DNA from: Epiperipatus broadwayi
Lineage: Eukaryota; Onychophora; Udeonychophora; Euonychophora; Peripatidae
Assembly (NCBI GenBank): GCA_028023455.1
Contig: JAQFVV010000022.1
Span: 11,859,100 to 11,923,099, forward strand
Direction: 5' to 3'
DNA: 64,000 nt
Made by a program: the position numbers and the translations under genes. The notes under the pieces were generated by a model. That model was given only the letters and a program-made list of their open reading frames with translations. It did no database searches and was not told where the DNA came from. This document shows, piece by piece, positions 24,033 to 34,999 of this stretch (positions are counted from its first letter, which is position 1; each line of letters starts with the position of its first letter).

Positions 24033-24036
24033 GTAT

Positions 24037-25185
24037 ATTGATTTAAAGTCTTTATTCAAATCTTCTGCATACTGTACGATCTTTCTCACTCATCTTGTTG
24101 CCTGTCTTTTAGTTATAACCCAATTAAATACTATTTTGGCTATTCTCTTATTATTCATAAATTACAATCTACCAAATATTTTCATTTTGCTTTTTGCACC
24201 TTTCAAATAAAAAAACTTGATCATCCCATTTCTCCTAGAATTGCCTTCTTTGCCATCCACACATCTACATCTAATGCATATCTTCCTATTTCTCTTTGTA
24301 TTTTTTTAAAGGAATCTAACACCACTTTACTAACACATAATCCATCATTACAATAAATTAACCATGTTACTGCCACTCCGTTCATAAACTTCGTGCTACA
24401 TCATATTTATTATATGAAAATACTATTAATTTATTTATTAATTCTTCTTTTCTTTGCTTCATTTATCAATCTTTTCTCCCATTCATCCAAGCATTCACCA
24501 CGTTTAACTTGTTTTCATCAACAGAAATTTTTTCTTTTCTCTTTCCCCAGCATTTGTCATCATTACTTTTAAATTTTCTTCATTAAATTTAATCCCCATC
24601 TCTTTATCCATCCTAGCACATGTCTTCAGCATAACTTCCATATCTTCCCTACTTTCTGTGCACAAGAAGACATCATCCACAAATAAAAGACCTGATAATG
24701 TATATAATCCCTTGTCAAGTATTAATGGTATCTCTATCCCACTTTCTAGTCATTCTATTACTCTCTCTATTTCAAATATAACAAAAGCAAAATAGGTGAC
24801 ATAGGGAATCCTTGCCTTAGTCCCACCCTATTTTTAACTCTGATTCTATATTTTCTAATTGATAGTATATTAATTATTTTCATATAATCTCTTAATAAAA
24901 TCCTCTAAATCTCTATTCATTCCCACATTTACTAAACTTATGCATAATCTATTTCTATTCACTGTATCATATATCTTCACTAAATCTATAAAGACCATCT
25001 ATAACTGCCTATCTATATTTCTACTCATATCTAAAAGTTGTGTGACTACAAATAAACTATCTCTTATATGCCTATCCTAAAACTTCCTTGCATTTGTCCC
25101 ACTATATTATTTTCCTCCACCCATTTTGCCACCCTTCTGGCTACCATATATGCATAAAACTTTATATAACACTGACGTAACTGCT
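24037..25185 (-). pseudogene. LINE copy A, reverse-transcriptase part
   Basis: Continuation of 19965-20614 across the nested element. The minus strand preserves the RT catalytic box as GLLFVDDVFLC (around 24660-24695) and is colinear with LINE copy B up to the point where copy B reads LYKVFSYMVAGR. Sequence similarity stops near 25185, consistent with 5' truncation, which is typical of LINE insertions. Frameshifts and stops are frequent. Confidence 0.85.
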
Positions 25186-25189
25186 ATCA

Positions 25190-25675
25190 ACTTACAAAAT
25201 ACAGTGGTGACATATGCGTTCATTCACACACATTATCTAAATGGTAATTTAATCAATAGACTGTAATAATAATCCTGCATATTCTAAATAACCAAAGTAC
25301 AATAACTGTTTTTATTCAAACTATTGTTTCATTCAGTCATATTATGAAACAATCCAATTTATTGGAAAAGTTACAGTTCTTAAAAAAATTGAAAAAGACT
25401 ATAGAAAACAAGAGAGAAGAATTTGTCCATCATAATAATTATCAGTAAGATTTGTAACTGAATACTAATGATTTAAAAAAACCATTTAAAGAAATGTCAT
25501 CTACTTCTACCCACTGGCCTCTTTATTTTTATTATGCTTTTCAAATTAGGTTAAGATCAAATCCTTTGGGTCTTAAAACTTTGTTAATTTGAAATGTACT
25601 GCCAATGTGATAAACTTGTATATAAACTATCATGAAAGAGGTTGCTCTCATGGCATTAAATATCCACTTTATATT
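25190..25675. other. AT-rich spacer between two LINE relics
   Basis: No gene recognised. It may contain further decayed LINE sequence belonging to the downstream relic. Confidence 0.4.
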
Positions 25676-25679
25676 TTTT

Positions 25680-26330
25680 CTTACGTAGTGTATGGTAGCA
25701 GCAAATTGGACACTCCTTGTAAATATGAATCATGATTTGTGATCTTCCACACTCACAGTTTCGAGTCTATAAGACCCTGCTTGTGCAATATATAATCACA
25801 TCTACCCTGGCTTGTTCTAATTCTGCTAATCTTTGACCAAAGTTTACTTGGAAGGGAAAAACCCAACTATTAGGAAGGTAGGGCTAGCTATTAGAGTGTG
25901 ATGATTTATGTTGGAATTATTCTAGTCTGCTGAGAATTACCAATAAGCCAGAAAGACTGTCTTGATTTTAGCCTGTTTGGGGGAATAATCCCAACGAAAT
26001 TGGTTGGATGATTTGGTAGTTTAATAAGCTTGTTGAATTCACTGATAATTGGCACTCTGTCTTTGACATTAGTGTGAGAGATATTTGAGTGTACAGGTAG
26101 CGATTCTACAGGTGTTGATTTAATCATTCCAGAAAGAATATGCAAGATTTAATTGATCTGAGTACCCACAAGATTAATATGTGTACTTCAACACCATACT
26201 GGAGAACAATTCTCAGCCACAGAGTAAACAAGTGCTAGACCAGAAGTTCTAAGAATGTCAGCATTAGAATCCCATATGGTCTCTGCTAGCTTGGAGATTT
26301 TGATCGCGTTTTAATCACTGCCGTCTAGTA
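25680..26330 (-). pseudogene. LINE ORF2 C-terminal relic, second family
   Basis: On the minus strand, starting near 26330, the frame reads LAETIWDSNADILRTSGLAL, then VYSVAENCSPVW, then ILSGMIKSTPVESLPV, then RLKSRQSFW. After that come LPSKLWSKI, RIRTSQGRC, LHKQGLIDS, CGRSQIMIHI and ECP. This is the order found after the RT core in many invertebrate non-LTR retrotransposons: an A.YC.PVW segment, an LP.L..I segment and the LLN.FRTGQGRC..LHKWG..CG..QTM.HI..CP tail. The tail also occurs at 4565-4905. A few stops and frameshifts are present. The family cannot be named with confidence; a Jockey/CR1-group or related LINE is likely. Confidence 0.72.
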
Positions 26331-26978
26331 GCAACTTACTTATTTCTTTTTTATATAAGGCTATTTAGAAAATGTTAGAAATATTGTGTGCATGCATATT
26401 TTATGGATACATATGACTTTTTAATAAAGAACATGAAAAGAATATTTTTATAATTGTTTTTTTTTTTTTCATAAGTCTTAAAAAAATAACGATTGAATTA
26501 CAAAAGGCTGACCAGAATTGTTTTTAAATAGGTAGTCATTCCAGTTGGGGAAAAAGAATGATCATTTAAATTTTAAAAGATCAATGAAACAAAATCTAAA
26601 AAAAACCCTTATATATTAAGTGCAAAAAATCATTTGTAAAATGATAGTTATATATATAACATTTTTAGTTAATCTTAAGAATTTTAACTTATGAATAATA
26701 ATAATCATTTATTTATTCTTTTGAAAAAGAAAAGTATAAAAAAAAATAACTTAGTATTTTGAAGAAATAATACAGCTTTTGATTAAAAATGTATGCAAAA
26801 CTTTGCGTAATTATTAAGATTTTAATATTTAAAATATGCATAAAACATTGTCCATTATAATTTTATAAACTTTCTTAGAGTTAAAATAACAAGTATAAAT
26901 TGGAATTTAGCTTGGGAAAACATATAAGAAATAAAGTAAGTCAAAAATGATTATGCTTAATATTATTAGTAATAAACC

Positions 26979-27943
26979 ACTAAACATCACATGATCACTA
27001 TCTCATACTAGCACAATAATTGTTATTAAACAATTCAAAACAAAACAACACTCTCCGTATAGTAGTGCCATCTTGTGCTAACAAGAGCAATCAATGGATG
27101 CCAGAAGGCTTGTGCATAAAATCCCTATCTATTGCCTACTCATCCAATATCCCCAGACTAGTTTCTGGCTTGTGGCCTTCATCAGTGAGGAGCCTTGGAT
27201 CTGAGAGCACTGCACCTAGATCTTAGGATCTAATGCAACCCTCCAGCACCCACCTTTTAACTCTATTTAACTACAAAACTATGAGAATGAAATTGAAAAC
27301 ACTATTAATATTTTCAATCCAAGCTCAATAGCTTATATAGTCATATGGGTCTGAACTCAATTCAGTACCCATACATTTTGGTGTCTTTGGCTCTTTAACA
27401 ACCATAGCCACCACTATCCTATTAGGCAGGATTGGCACTACTATACGGAGAGTGTTGTTTTGTTTTGAATTGTTTAATAACAATTATTGTGCTAGTATGA
27501 GATAGTGATCATGTGATGTTTAGTGGTTTAACACCAATCCTGCCTAATAGGATAGTGGTGGCTATGGTTGTTAAAGAGCCAAAGACACCAAAATGTATGG
27601 GTACTGAATTGAGTTCAGACCCATATGACTATATAAGCTATTGAGCTTGGATTGAAAATATTAATAGTGTTTTCAATTTCATTCTCATAGTTTTGTAGTT
27701 AAATAGAGTTAAAAGGTGGGTGCTGGAGGGTTGCATTAGATCCTAAGATCTAGGTGCAGTGCTCTCAGATCCAAGGCTCCTCACTGATGAAGGCCACAAG
27801 CCAGAAACTAGTCTGGGGATATTGGATGAGTAGGCAATAGATAGGGATTTTATGCACAAGCCTTCTGGCATCCATTGATTGCTCTTGTTAGCACAAGATG
27901 GCACTACTATACGGAGAGTGTTGTTTTGTTTTGAATTGTTTAA
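26979..27943. mobile_element. Fold-back element with Merlin-like ends
   Basis: Arms 27026-27435 and about 27532-27943 are reverse complements with near-perfect identity. The ~95-bp spacer (27437-27531) is itself the reverse complement of 26979-27070, which lies at the outer left side, so the order is S', arm, S, arm'. The outer arm end ctccgtatagtagtgccatc, with caatcaatggatgc further in, resembles the left end of the Merlin element at 1071. No protein is encoded. The high arm identity suggests a recent insertion or ongoing gene conversion. Confidence 0.85.
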
Positions 27944-28081
27944 TTATTAGTAATAGTTCAAAGTCTGAGAAGGTAATTAATGCTAAGTCGTAATCATATT
28001 TCAAATGTAGAAATGAAATATTCCAAAGTATAATCAAATTGTTTTTCAGGTTATTAGATCAATAATTAGTAAAGTGTGTTT

Positions 28082-28108
28082 TGTGTGTGTGTGTGTGTGG
28101 GGGGGGGG
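28082..28108. repeat. (TG)n followed by a G run
   Basis: About eight TG units and then ten G, within copy 1 of the duplicated segment. Confidence 0.95.
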
Positions 28109-28434
28109 TATTTTTAATCTTGAGAACCAACATTTCAAACATAAAGAAAACTGTTTATTATATTTATTAGAAATTTGGAAATAACTTTTGGACATTTTAA
28201 AATTATTCTGAAAGGAAAAAATATTCTTAAAGAATTATTTACAAGATCATGAAATAAATAACACATGTTCATGAATGCAGCTGAGCAAAAACGAATGAAT
28301 TACAAATTTTATGAAAAAATTCATTATAGGAAATATAAAATAACTGCAAAGTGTTAATTCTGCCATGAACAAATTAAATAGAGTTGTATTCAAAATTTTG
28401 TTACAATTGCGAAAGAAACAGGATCTATTTATGC

Positions 28435-30131
28435 ATAACCATACTCTATGTATAATGAAAAAGCGTTTCTTAGTGTTGGTTAGAAAAATGGAAACTTTTT
28501 GCCGCAATTACAGAAAGACAACATTTATAAATCTTTTAATATCCATACAAAGAAATCCCTGACCAAATAATTTGATAATCATTGGGAGGAAAAGGAGAGA
28601 CATCAAAAATTGTTATTAAAAGCCAGGTTTTATAACATTATATTTTTATCTTCAAACATATTAGAAAATGTAAAACAGTATTAAAAAACTAGAAATGTTG
28701 AATACTTGTATCAATTTACTGTCAAAACAAAACACTACTAGTTTGAGAATAATGGGAGACATACTAAAAAAAATGTTATGTAAATCTTGTTTTGTCTTTT
28801 TTTAATATTTTGTCTATAATGACTGAAAATGTAAAACCATTGGGAAATGTATTGGAGGTTTGAGGGATAATTAAAAATTAAAATAATAAAATACTAGTTC
28901 ACTATAACTTTAAAACCTTTACAGATTTTCTTATACTGTTTATTATGATCATTAATAGCTGATTAATAAGAATTTCTATAAAGTTTTTTTTTAAAAAAAT
29001 TCTACTCCATCTAAATTTAAATAGATAACAATGTATTGACTAATAGTTGAATAATTTCAAGATTTTATTGTAGACTGACCAATTGAAATGTCCTAAAATT
29101 TATTTGATTTGCTGAAAAATTTCCAGTTCTTTTATTTCGACCTTATATCATAAGTATGCTGTGTAATATATTAATCATTATCTCACACTAAAGTAATTAA
29201 AAAATAGAGTATTAAATAATTAAAGGTTCCCCTTTCTTTCACTAACATTTTTGCATTGATTATGTTAATGCTAGTATAAAATAATACTAACACACGTTTA
29301 TGTGCACTTTATATAATGCAAATGCTTAATAATTTATTAATCCACGGTTCTAAAAATTGCTGACAGTATGATTAACTGCCTTTCTTCAGAGTTTTGAAAA
29401 AAATCGTTAGACAATTGAAATTGTCAGCTGTTTTTGAAACTATGAGATAAAGTTTAAAGCGCATAAAAGATTGTGAGAGTATTGCTTGTTTATATGCCTA
29501 CTAATTAATAACTATTATTAATTTTTTGGTTATATTATATTTTATTAATAGCAGATTTAAAGGATTGCTTAATAAAGTATTATAATCAAATAATAAATGC
29601 TAAAAATTGTTGATAATAATTAATTAGTTTTTCGTTTTTTTTATTACAATATATTTGAGTAGCATATTTCTTGATAAAGATAAATAAAAATATAGAAAGA
29701 AAGAGGAATGAGTTATACTTTACTAATATAAAAATTCAAGCAGAGAACAATATAAGTGAAATGATCATTGATACTTACAAAGTATTTTGATGGCTTGCAC
29801 GACTTTGTGTGATTTTAATAATGAGAATATTCTCTCAGGAACTAAAGATTTCTGAATCAACTTTCATTTGCGAAAATCAATAAAAAATATTTCGGCCATT
29901 TTTTTTTTTGTGATTCTACACTGTTTTATTTTTTATGCAATTAAGCTAAGATTAATGTATAAATCTTATTGTCTAAGTTATTTAGAATGTAATTTATTTT
30001 GTATTTCAGGATTATTGGTTTATATAAATTTCATCTATCAAAAAAATATGAATCTGTATTAGTAAATTAAACAGATTCTGATAATAAACAATTTCAAAAT
30101 ATGATGTTTTAAAACATTCATTATTGAACTA
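28435..30131. other. AT-rich DNA upstream of the GPCR
   Basis: No gene or repeat recognised. Intron-like text with a tatttcag acceptor-like word occurs at about 30001-30009. A 5' non-coding exon of the GPCR could lie here, but none can be defined. Confidence 0.4.
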
Positions 30132-31148
30132 ATGTATTCCTTAGAAAGCACTATGTCCAATATTACCAATTTCAGTCATATACAAATTGTATATAAGTAT
30201 GATGACTTATTTACAACTCCATCTACTTATTTGCTAAATACTGTGGTAGGATCTGTTGCATGTTGCAATGGCATTTTGGGTAATATTTTTAACATAATGA
30301 CCTTTTGTAAAATAAACTTGCACAGATGTATGAAAACTCTATTTGTAGTCATTTCTTTTACAGATTTATTATTATATGTTTGTATTTTACCGGTCATTAT
30401 TTATCATTTTTGTATTTTGCTTCCCAATTATTTATTTGTTTTATATTACAAATATGCGTTTTTTAGCTTTATGGCTTGCCTGACAGCTTTTGGTTTACAA
30501 ACTATTTTTATTATAACTATTTTTCGTCTCCTTTCATTAACAAATCCTCAATTCTACCATAAGATTTCTACTAATAAAAATGTGACCAATATATTACTTC
30601 TGTTTTTTATATTAACTCTCTTATTCTGTATTCATAATCACAATTATTTAACAATAGTTTTAGTCGAATATAGAGGAAAATTAGTCAACATTATTGGAGT
30701 GGATATCGATTACATAAAATGCCGTTTATCTCACGTGCTTATGGCTGCGCACCTTTTATTTTGCTGCAGTGTGCCCTTAATTGGTTCATTTTGCTTAAAC
30801 TTTAAAATTTTTATTGAATATCTCAAATTGCTAAAACGCAGACAAGATCTTGGTTTAAATGAAACGTCAATTGTGAAGGAAAGAACTATGTTTTTACTTT
30901 TAAACAGTTTAATATTTTTGTGTGCAGTTTCTTTATGCCCTTGGGCTTTCTTCATTTTACAACTGTCACATTTGAACTTTCAATCTATGGCCATGTTAGA
31001 AAGCGGAGTGAAAAGTTTTTATTGTTACATTTTGTCATATTCTTGTTCTTTTCATGTTAATATTATCACCAATCGTGATTTCAGAAAGACATTTTGGTAT
31101 TACGTTCTGCATATTCGTAACAGAGTGAGGCCTGAGGAAAATTGTTAA
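30132..31148 (+). CDS. Rhodopsin-like (class A) GPCR, orphan
   Basis: A single uninterrupted frame of 338 codons with seven hydrophobic segments, so probably a plasma-membrane receptor acting through heterotrimeric G proteins. The N-terminus has two glycosylation sequons (NIT at 10, NFS at 13). TM1 (33-58) carries the GN of class A receptors (N51). TM2 (67-94) has the conserved Asp in SFTDLLL (D78). TM3 ends in IFRLLSL, keeping the Arg (R132) but not the full DRY motif. The second extracellular loop has a Cys (C197) for the usual disulfide. TM6 has CPW (269-271) where CWxP is usual. TM7 and helix 8 read YSCSFHVNIITNRDFRKTFW, with the NPxxY motif degenerate. The layout resembles peptide/FMRFamide-receptor-like orphans of invertebrates, but the ligand cannot be inferred. 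Start: the first ATG; M8 is an alternative that keeps both sequons. The nearest neighbours are mobile elements. Confidence 0.88.
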   Translation: MYSLESTMSNITNFSHIQIVYKYDDLFTTPSTYLLNTVVGSVACCNGILGNIFNIMTFCKINLHRCMKTLFVVISFTDLLLYVCILPVIIYHFCILLPNYLFVLYYKYAFFSFMACLTAFGLQTIFIITIFRLLSLTNPQFYHKISTNKNVTNILLLFFILTLLFCIHNHNYLTIVLVEYRGKLVNIIGVDIDYIKCRLSHVLMAAHLLFCCSVPLIGSFCLNFKIFIEYLKLLKRRQDLGLNETSIVKERTMFLLLNSLIFLCAVSLCPWAFFILQLSHLNFQSMAMLESGVKSFYCYILSYSCSFHVNIITNRDFRKTFWYYVLHIRNRVRPEENC

Positions 31149-32458
31149 AAATGTTATATTTTTTGCTTCATAAACAATAGATATTTAGATTTTAGAAAAC
31201 TGTTTACTATTTTAGTTTATAGTTAGTTTTACTTGAGCTCGTAATTTGATTAAATTTTACACATATTTCTAAATCTTAAAAAAAGTTGCCAATGATTTTT
31301 CTCGAGGAAAATTAATCGCTAGAATCTTTCATATTTCAATTCTTTCTATAAAAATCGCTTCAGCAATCGTGAATCGAATATATTTTTCATATTCTTTTCT
31401 ATGTAGTTTGCAACATATCTACGTATTATTGAGCATATTCTCAAGAAGAGTTATTAGAAAATTCCTAAAATTAAAATGCTTTTTTTAATTTATAGAAATA
31501 AAACTTTATGTATAAACAATAAATTTTTAAACGAATATTTCTGGTTTTGGGTTTTAGTTAATTAGGCATATATAACATAGATTATATATAAAAACCTGTA
31601 TTATATATATATTTAAAATACTTCGAAAAATTCTGTTAATCTTTAAATTAAAGATAATCTCAATAAGAATCAAATCCAATTACACGTAATTAGAGAAATC
31701 TCTATTAATTAAATAATTAACAATGAAGAAAACTTTTGCATTGGGCTGCTGAAAAATTATACTTATTTTAAAATAAATAGGCTTTGAGATTAGACTTTCA
31801 TGAATATAAAGATAAAAGAGAATGAGCATTTATATATATATTCACACATTCATTTTTTCTCTAAAAATTACTTCCCTGATCATTTTAATCATTAGGCATA
31901 TTAGAAAGAAGACGTATATATAATGCCTCACGGTTTTGAACTCACAAATAAATGTCAGCAAAATCTGTATGCGATTTAATGACTATTAGTAAGCAATTTA
32001 TTCGTGTTGGCTTTAAACTTATGTTTCCACTACATAATATAATAGTTTATATTTTTAGCCTATAGCCATTTTTGTCATATTGTATATATTACGGAGGAAA
32101 AATGTTTTTTTAAAAATTAGACTGGTATGTCAATGTCAGGGAAACAATTGCGCTATTGTGAAATTATGTTACAGCAAAGAATTTAATCTATACTTTCTAA
32201 ATCGCAAAAGTTTCTAATTGCACATAACAAAAATTTTAATAATTTGATTAAACCCAGATAAGAAAATAAGACCTGGAGGTGAAATAAGAAAAGAAAATAT
32301 TTACTGACTTCCTATCTATTGTGCATGTTTCCAAAATTAGAAATAAAATATGAAATTCCCAATATGAAAAGCTAAGTGAAAGAAGAGGAAGGAATTTCTT
32401 TAAACACTATAAAAAGTAACGTTTTTTTTTTTTTATTTACATTTTATTTGTTTTGAAG
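31149..32458. other. AT-rich DNA downstream of the GPCR
   Basis: No gene seen. AATAAA-type signals occur near 31496-31522 (aataaaac, aataaat) and could end the GPCR transcript. Confidence 0.4.
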
Positions 32459-32680
32459 GAAGCTATGCAAGTTGTCCAGCTAGTATATTCATAATTCCTC
32501 TCAAGAACTTTTTCCCCACGACTGACCTTACATCTATGAACGTAAATGTATCCAGTGCCCCATGGGAAGAATGCTGCAACCAACTCGCCAAGGACATAAT
32601 TCTAAATGTTCAAACTTTTGAAATTGAACTATCACAACTAACAGTCAATGTGCAATTAAGAGTAGACTCTGTTTCAGGTG
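32459..32680 (+). CDS. Exon-like open stretch of unknown function
   Basis: A long pyrimidine tract and tttgttttgaag form a good splice acceptor just before 32459. The open frame then reads GSYASCPASIFIIPLKNFF, continues through SSAPWEECCNQLAKD and ends VDSVSGE before a stop at 32681. Its base composition is more balanced than the surroundings and its amino-acid use is protein-like. A different frame, open from ATG 32682, reads ICKLANYLPELRPTN and reaches a strong donor (gtaagt at about 32785). This could mean a frameshifted exon or two exons. I recognise no domain. It could be a host exon or part of an unrecognised mobile element. Confidence 0.25.
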
Positions 32681-32927
32681 AATGATCTGCAAGTTGGCCA
32701 ATTATTTACCTGAACTCAGGCCAACCAACATGTATCTTTTGCTTTGGAATCCATCTGATGGATCGTGTCTAAAGTGTGGACTGGGTAAGTACGAACTGTA
32801 CTATTATGGCGTAATTGGACTCATTGTAGTAGAAATGGTTAGGAAATTGTGTTTAAATTATATCACAAACAGTAATATTAGTGAAAGAAAAGGGATAAGA
32901 TAGTATTTCATTTTATAAATTATGTAA

Positions 32928-33063
32928 ATTAACATGTACTTTATGAATTTACTATATTATTTATGTGTATTTATTATTACTATTTAGTCACTAAAATTAA
33001 CATGTATTTTATGAATTTACTATATTATTTATGTGTATTTATTATTACAATTTACTCACTAAA
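32928..33063 (+). repeat. 68-bp tandem duplication
   Basis: Two adjacent near-identical copies, each starting ttaacatgta and running through ttatgtgtatttattattac. Confidence 0.95.
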
Positions 33064-33790
33064 TGATTTAATGAAAGTTGATTCAATCTAGTAGGGCTGA
33101 TTATGTCTTAGAACTTTTATATAGATTTTGATTAGTGTCTTTTATGGGATATAATTGTCTAATTAAACTATAAGAGAGAAAGATTTAGTATTCTTATCAG
33201 ATACCATATTGTTATACGCACCCAGATTTCTTTCTGATCGAAAGAAGTACTCATTTATAAATTTGAATAAAAGTAATCTCTACATCTTGTTTAAATTAGT
33301 TTGCTTATTTCTTGTGTTTTGTTCTGGTATTGTCTTGCCACAAATCAACATTCTCTATTTCCATGATAAGATACTGATCTATGGTTTATATTCAGTTCAC
33401 ATATACCTTTCAGGAATGTTATTGTATGACATTATCTGTATACATAATATTCATTTAGAGCTAAAATTTATGCTTGGTAATAATTGATTGTAATCAACTT
33501 TAAGTATAGAGAAAGCACTTTGTAGGTGGATTTAAATAATGATTGAATCACTTGATTATATTTCCTTAAAGTATAAGATTAATAAACTTTATGTAAAACT
33601 AATTCTTATGTTTGTGTATGTTTTTATTTTATTTTATTAATTGACCTAATTGAATATTATATCTATCAAATGTTATTCATCTATTATCTTTTCACTATAT
33701 TAAAGGAAGTAATAAAAAAAAATTTTATGAGGTGGGTATTCATGTATATAAATGAAGGGTTCTATTTAGTCATATTTCTTGATAAAAAAA
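33064..33790. other. AT-rich DNA, nothing recognised
   Basis: An open stretch of 92 codons (33209-33487) lacks an ATG and shows no motif, so I do not count it as a gene. Confidence 0.4.
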
Positions 33791-33794
33791 TAAA

Positions 33795-33866
33795 GCGTTG
33801 ATGGCCTAGTGGTTAGCATAGCTATCTTCCAAGCAGCTAGCGCGGGTTCGCTTTCCGGATAACGCA
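33795..33866 (+). repeat. tRNA-Gly(UCC)-like SINE or tRNA pseudogene
   Basis: Seventy-two bases resemble animal tRNA-Gly: gcgttgatggcctagtgg at the 5' side, the anticodon-loop text cttccaa (anticodon TCC), a B-box-like gggttcgctttcc, and gataacgca at the 3' side. The acceptor stem pairs over five of seven positions plus one wobble. The tail tttgacatatgaaa matches the tail of the 19.2-kb copies, pointing to a retroposed family rather than a working tRNA gene. Confidence 0.65.
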
Positions 33867-33869
33867 TTT

Positions 33870-34595
33870 GACATATGAAATAAATCAATAAATAAATAAA
33901 TTGTGACCAGCAACCTGAAGTTGGAAATGAGAATATCCCTATGCGTTTTAAACCATATTATGAGTTTATTAAATTTAATTTGCATTATATAAACAGTATA
34001 CATTCTCTTGATAGATGGCTCTATTAGTCGTTCTCAAGCATACTTACTAATAAATATAGTGTAATGTAATTCCAATTGAGATAACATTGTTTAACTTTTC
34101 TATAAGGAATACTTTAAATATTTTGTGTTTTCTACAAATAAACATGTGTTAAATATTATTTCTAATTCTTTTTAATTCTTAAAATCACATATGCTATTGG
34201 AATTAGACCCTTAATTTACTCTGACTATTCGGAACTAACCTCCCCACTCCCCTCTAAAAAGTAGCCCAATTAAAAAAATACATATAAACAAATAAGTTGA
34301 ATTTTTTAAAAGTTAATTATATATACATATGTAATCGAATAGTTTATGCTTAAAAGTTTCTAAGAAATCCAATCCCGGAAGACTTAGAGCTGTGTCACTA
34401 ATCATGTAATTTGAGATTCGAAGTCTGCCAATTCACCGATGTATCAAAACATATGAAGCCAAATTAATAAATTTTATTAATAAAATTATTAACATACTGG
34501 TTTCTGTCAAAGTTGTGAGGGTGGTTAGTTTGACACATCAATTAAACTAATAAACATCGCATGATAAACATTTCCTATGCTTGCTCATAACTGTT
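33870..34595. other. AT-rich DNA, nothing recognised
   Basis: No coding region. The stretch just left of the fold-back element (34545-34590) resembles the left flank of the Merlin element at 1030-1070 (aacatc.ca, tatgctt), so that family's end may extend further out than the palindrome. Confidence 0.4.
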
Positions 34596-34991
34596 CTCAA
34601 AACAGGCAAAACTCTCTATACCTATTGCCACTCAGTGCCCAAAGTAATCAGTGGATGCCAAAAGGTTTGTGCATAAAATCCCCATCTAGTGCCTACTCAT
34701 CAAATATCCCCAGACTAGTTTCTGGCTTGTGGCCTTTGTCAGTGAGGAGCCTTGCATCTAAGAGAACTGCACCTAGATCTTAAGATCCTAAGATCTTAGA
34801 TCCTAAGATCTAGGTGCAAATCTCTCAGATCCAAGGCTCCTCACCGATGAAGACCACAATCCAGAAACTAGTCTGAGGATATTGGATGAGTAGACACTAG
34901 ATGGGGATTTTATGCACAAGCCTTGGCATCCATTGATTACTCTGGATTGCACTGAGTGGCAATAGATATAGAGAGTTTTGTCTGTTTTGAG
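34596..34991. mobile_element. Fold-back element, spacerless relative of the 27-kb element
   Basis: A palindrome of about 395 bp centred near 34793 on repeated words of the type gatcttaagatcctaagatc. Arms begin ctcaaaacag and share with the 27-kb element the words agtttctggcttgtggcctt, cttgtgcataaaatccc and the ctc..ta.. end motif. Arms are imperfect. No protein. The ends resemble the Merlin end at 1071, though less closely than at 27 kb. Confidence 0.8.
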
Positions 34992-34999
34992 ATCAATTA

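Larger units (their letters stand above)
18220..28430 (+). repeat. Copy 1 of an old duplicated non-coding segment (interrupted)
   Basis: Blocks at about 18290-18420, 18635-18660, 18825-19060, 19615-19700, 26365-26440, 26740-26870 and 28255-28420 match, in the same order and orientation, blocks at about 45830-45900, 45915-45940, 46155-46400, 47035-47115, 47450-47510, 47830-47960 and 48255-48410. Conserved words include tatggctttggta, gaagaaataatacagctttt and gttgtatt. Between blocks, copy 1 has gained the tRNA-like dimer at 19.2 kb, the LINE with its nested element (19965-25185), another LINE relic (25680-26330) and a fold-back (26979-27943). No protein is evident in either copy. Confidence 0.65.

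Noticed and set aside
33209-33487. Hydrophobic 92-codon open stretch downstream of the GPCR
   Set aside because: No ATG start, no motif, and such hydrophobic stretches arise by chance in T-rich DNA.
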